Assembly: GCF_026914265.1 (NCBI RefSeq)
Contig: NC_069130.1
Location: 14,031,886 to 14,095,885 of the forward strand
Direction of reading: 5' to 3'
DNA: 64,000 bases
Origin: Mya arenaria
Lineage: Eukaryota > Mollusca > Bivalvia > Myida > Myidae
In this document: positions 63,394 to 64,000 of the stretch, piece by piece
How the letters are laid out: the number at the start of each line of letters is the position of its first letter
How positions within the stretch are numbered: the stretch's first letter is position 1
Program-made: the position numbers and the translations under genes
The notes under the pieces: model-generated
What the model saw: the letters and a program-made list of their open reading frames with translations, nothing else
Databases searched by the model: none
What the model was told of the DNA's origin: nothing

Positions 63394-64000
63394 GAGACAG
63401 TTGAGCACTGACGATTTTACTAAATTACAATATCATTATACATAATGGGTTGCTGCCAAAAATATCAAAATATTTATAAATATTTACAGTGATTTTGGTG
63501 CTAGAAATCGTCGCTGATAATGCCTCGTATAAGACTGTACCCTCTTCATAAGCTTTTATGCATGAATTGTAAAATTTGAATTCTTCCTATCTGTTTACTT
63601 AAATTCATGAAAACTAATGCATGTTTTCTTATACTATTATTTTTACTTTAAAAATCGGTCACCAAATTCTAATCCGGTGATATATGCAGCCATGCAGTAT
63701 GCTGGATTTTCTATATTTTTGACTATCTCATGATTCTATTTTTACGGTGAACGTGGGGGAGTCCCCAGTCGATCTTTCTTTGCATTATCCATGAGATGTT
63801 ATTGGTACGTTTTAATACTTATAATCCAAGCTCAAAAATGCTCGTTACTTAAATTAAAGATATTTGTTAAAAGTTTTGAAAATCATGCATGATCTGAAAA
63901 CAGAAAGCTGAACTTTAAACTTAATAAGTAACTTGATATGCTTTTCAGAAGGAAGCATTGAAATGATGAATATGTAATTTGTTTGGTTAATAAAGCGAAA
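63394..64000. other. AT-rich stretch, no gene seen
   Basis: Nothing recognisable up to the window edge. Confidence 0.4.

Overview
This is an AT-rich, intron-containing, repeat-dense animal nuclear sequence. Most of it is non-coding and most of the short open frames are chance. A bivalve mollusc is the best guess. The reasons are several divergent copies of an HSPA12-type Hsp70 gene (a family known to be expanded in bivalves), a V-SINE-like element of the kind described in molluscs, and two long tandem-array repeats (about 5.15-6.40 kb and 44.0-45.1 kb) of a type I associate with bivalve genomes. The species cannot be fixed from sequence alone.

The protein-coding theme is one gene family. Copy C (29089 to 26407, minus) looks intact: four exons of 312, 219, 136 and 1052 bp joined at canonical splice sites, giving 572 residues. 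Copy A (7099-10182, plus) has exactly the same exon lengths but a nonsense codon in exon 1 and a Gly-to-Val change in the second phosphate-binding motif. Copy D (50346 to 47004, minus) has the same exon plan but a 1-bp insertion and a 7-bp deletion in exon 4 with a stop between them, and ends three codons early. Copy B (about 16.86 kb, plus) is a truncated exon 1. Copy E (about 60.75 to 60.09 kb, minus) is a heavily decayed piece of the last exon. The window is therefore a birth-and-death cluster with one apparently live member. C and D also share flanking repeats, which points to segmental duplication of a block larger than the gene.

A second coding relic lies at 41.95-43.21 kb. It has three phase-compatible exons with good splice signals and an unrecognised product, interrupted by five stops that could each arise by a single C-to-T change. 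A degenerate non-LTR reverse transcriptase lies at 3.24-4.13 kb.

The rest is mobile and repetitive DNA. A PIF/Harbinger-like non-autonomous element at 39.94-40.59 kb has a TTA duplication and carries two tRNA-like modules. Other elements are a TA-flanked inverted-repeat element (34.34-34.95 kb), two related elements ending in TTAA (55.28 and 62.94 kb), an element with 19-bp inverted ends (15.65-16.45 kb), and several fold-backs, including a near-perfect 43-bp hairpin just 3' of copy C. Degenerate minisatellites occur at 5.2, 7.5, 13-14.4, 18.8-19.7, 23.5-24.8, 29.8-30.7, 31.3, 44-45 and 52.2-53.0 kb. Simple-sequence tracts occur at 2.1, 18.6, 33.4 and 62.8 kb. Long stretches between these are plain AT-rich DNA in which I see nothing.
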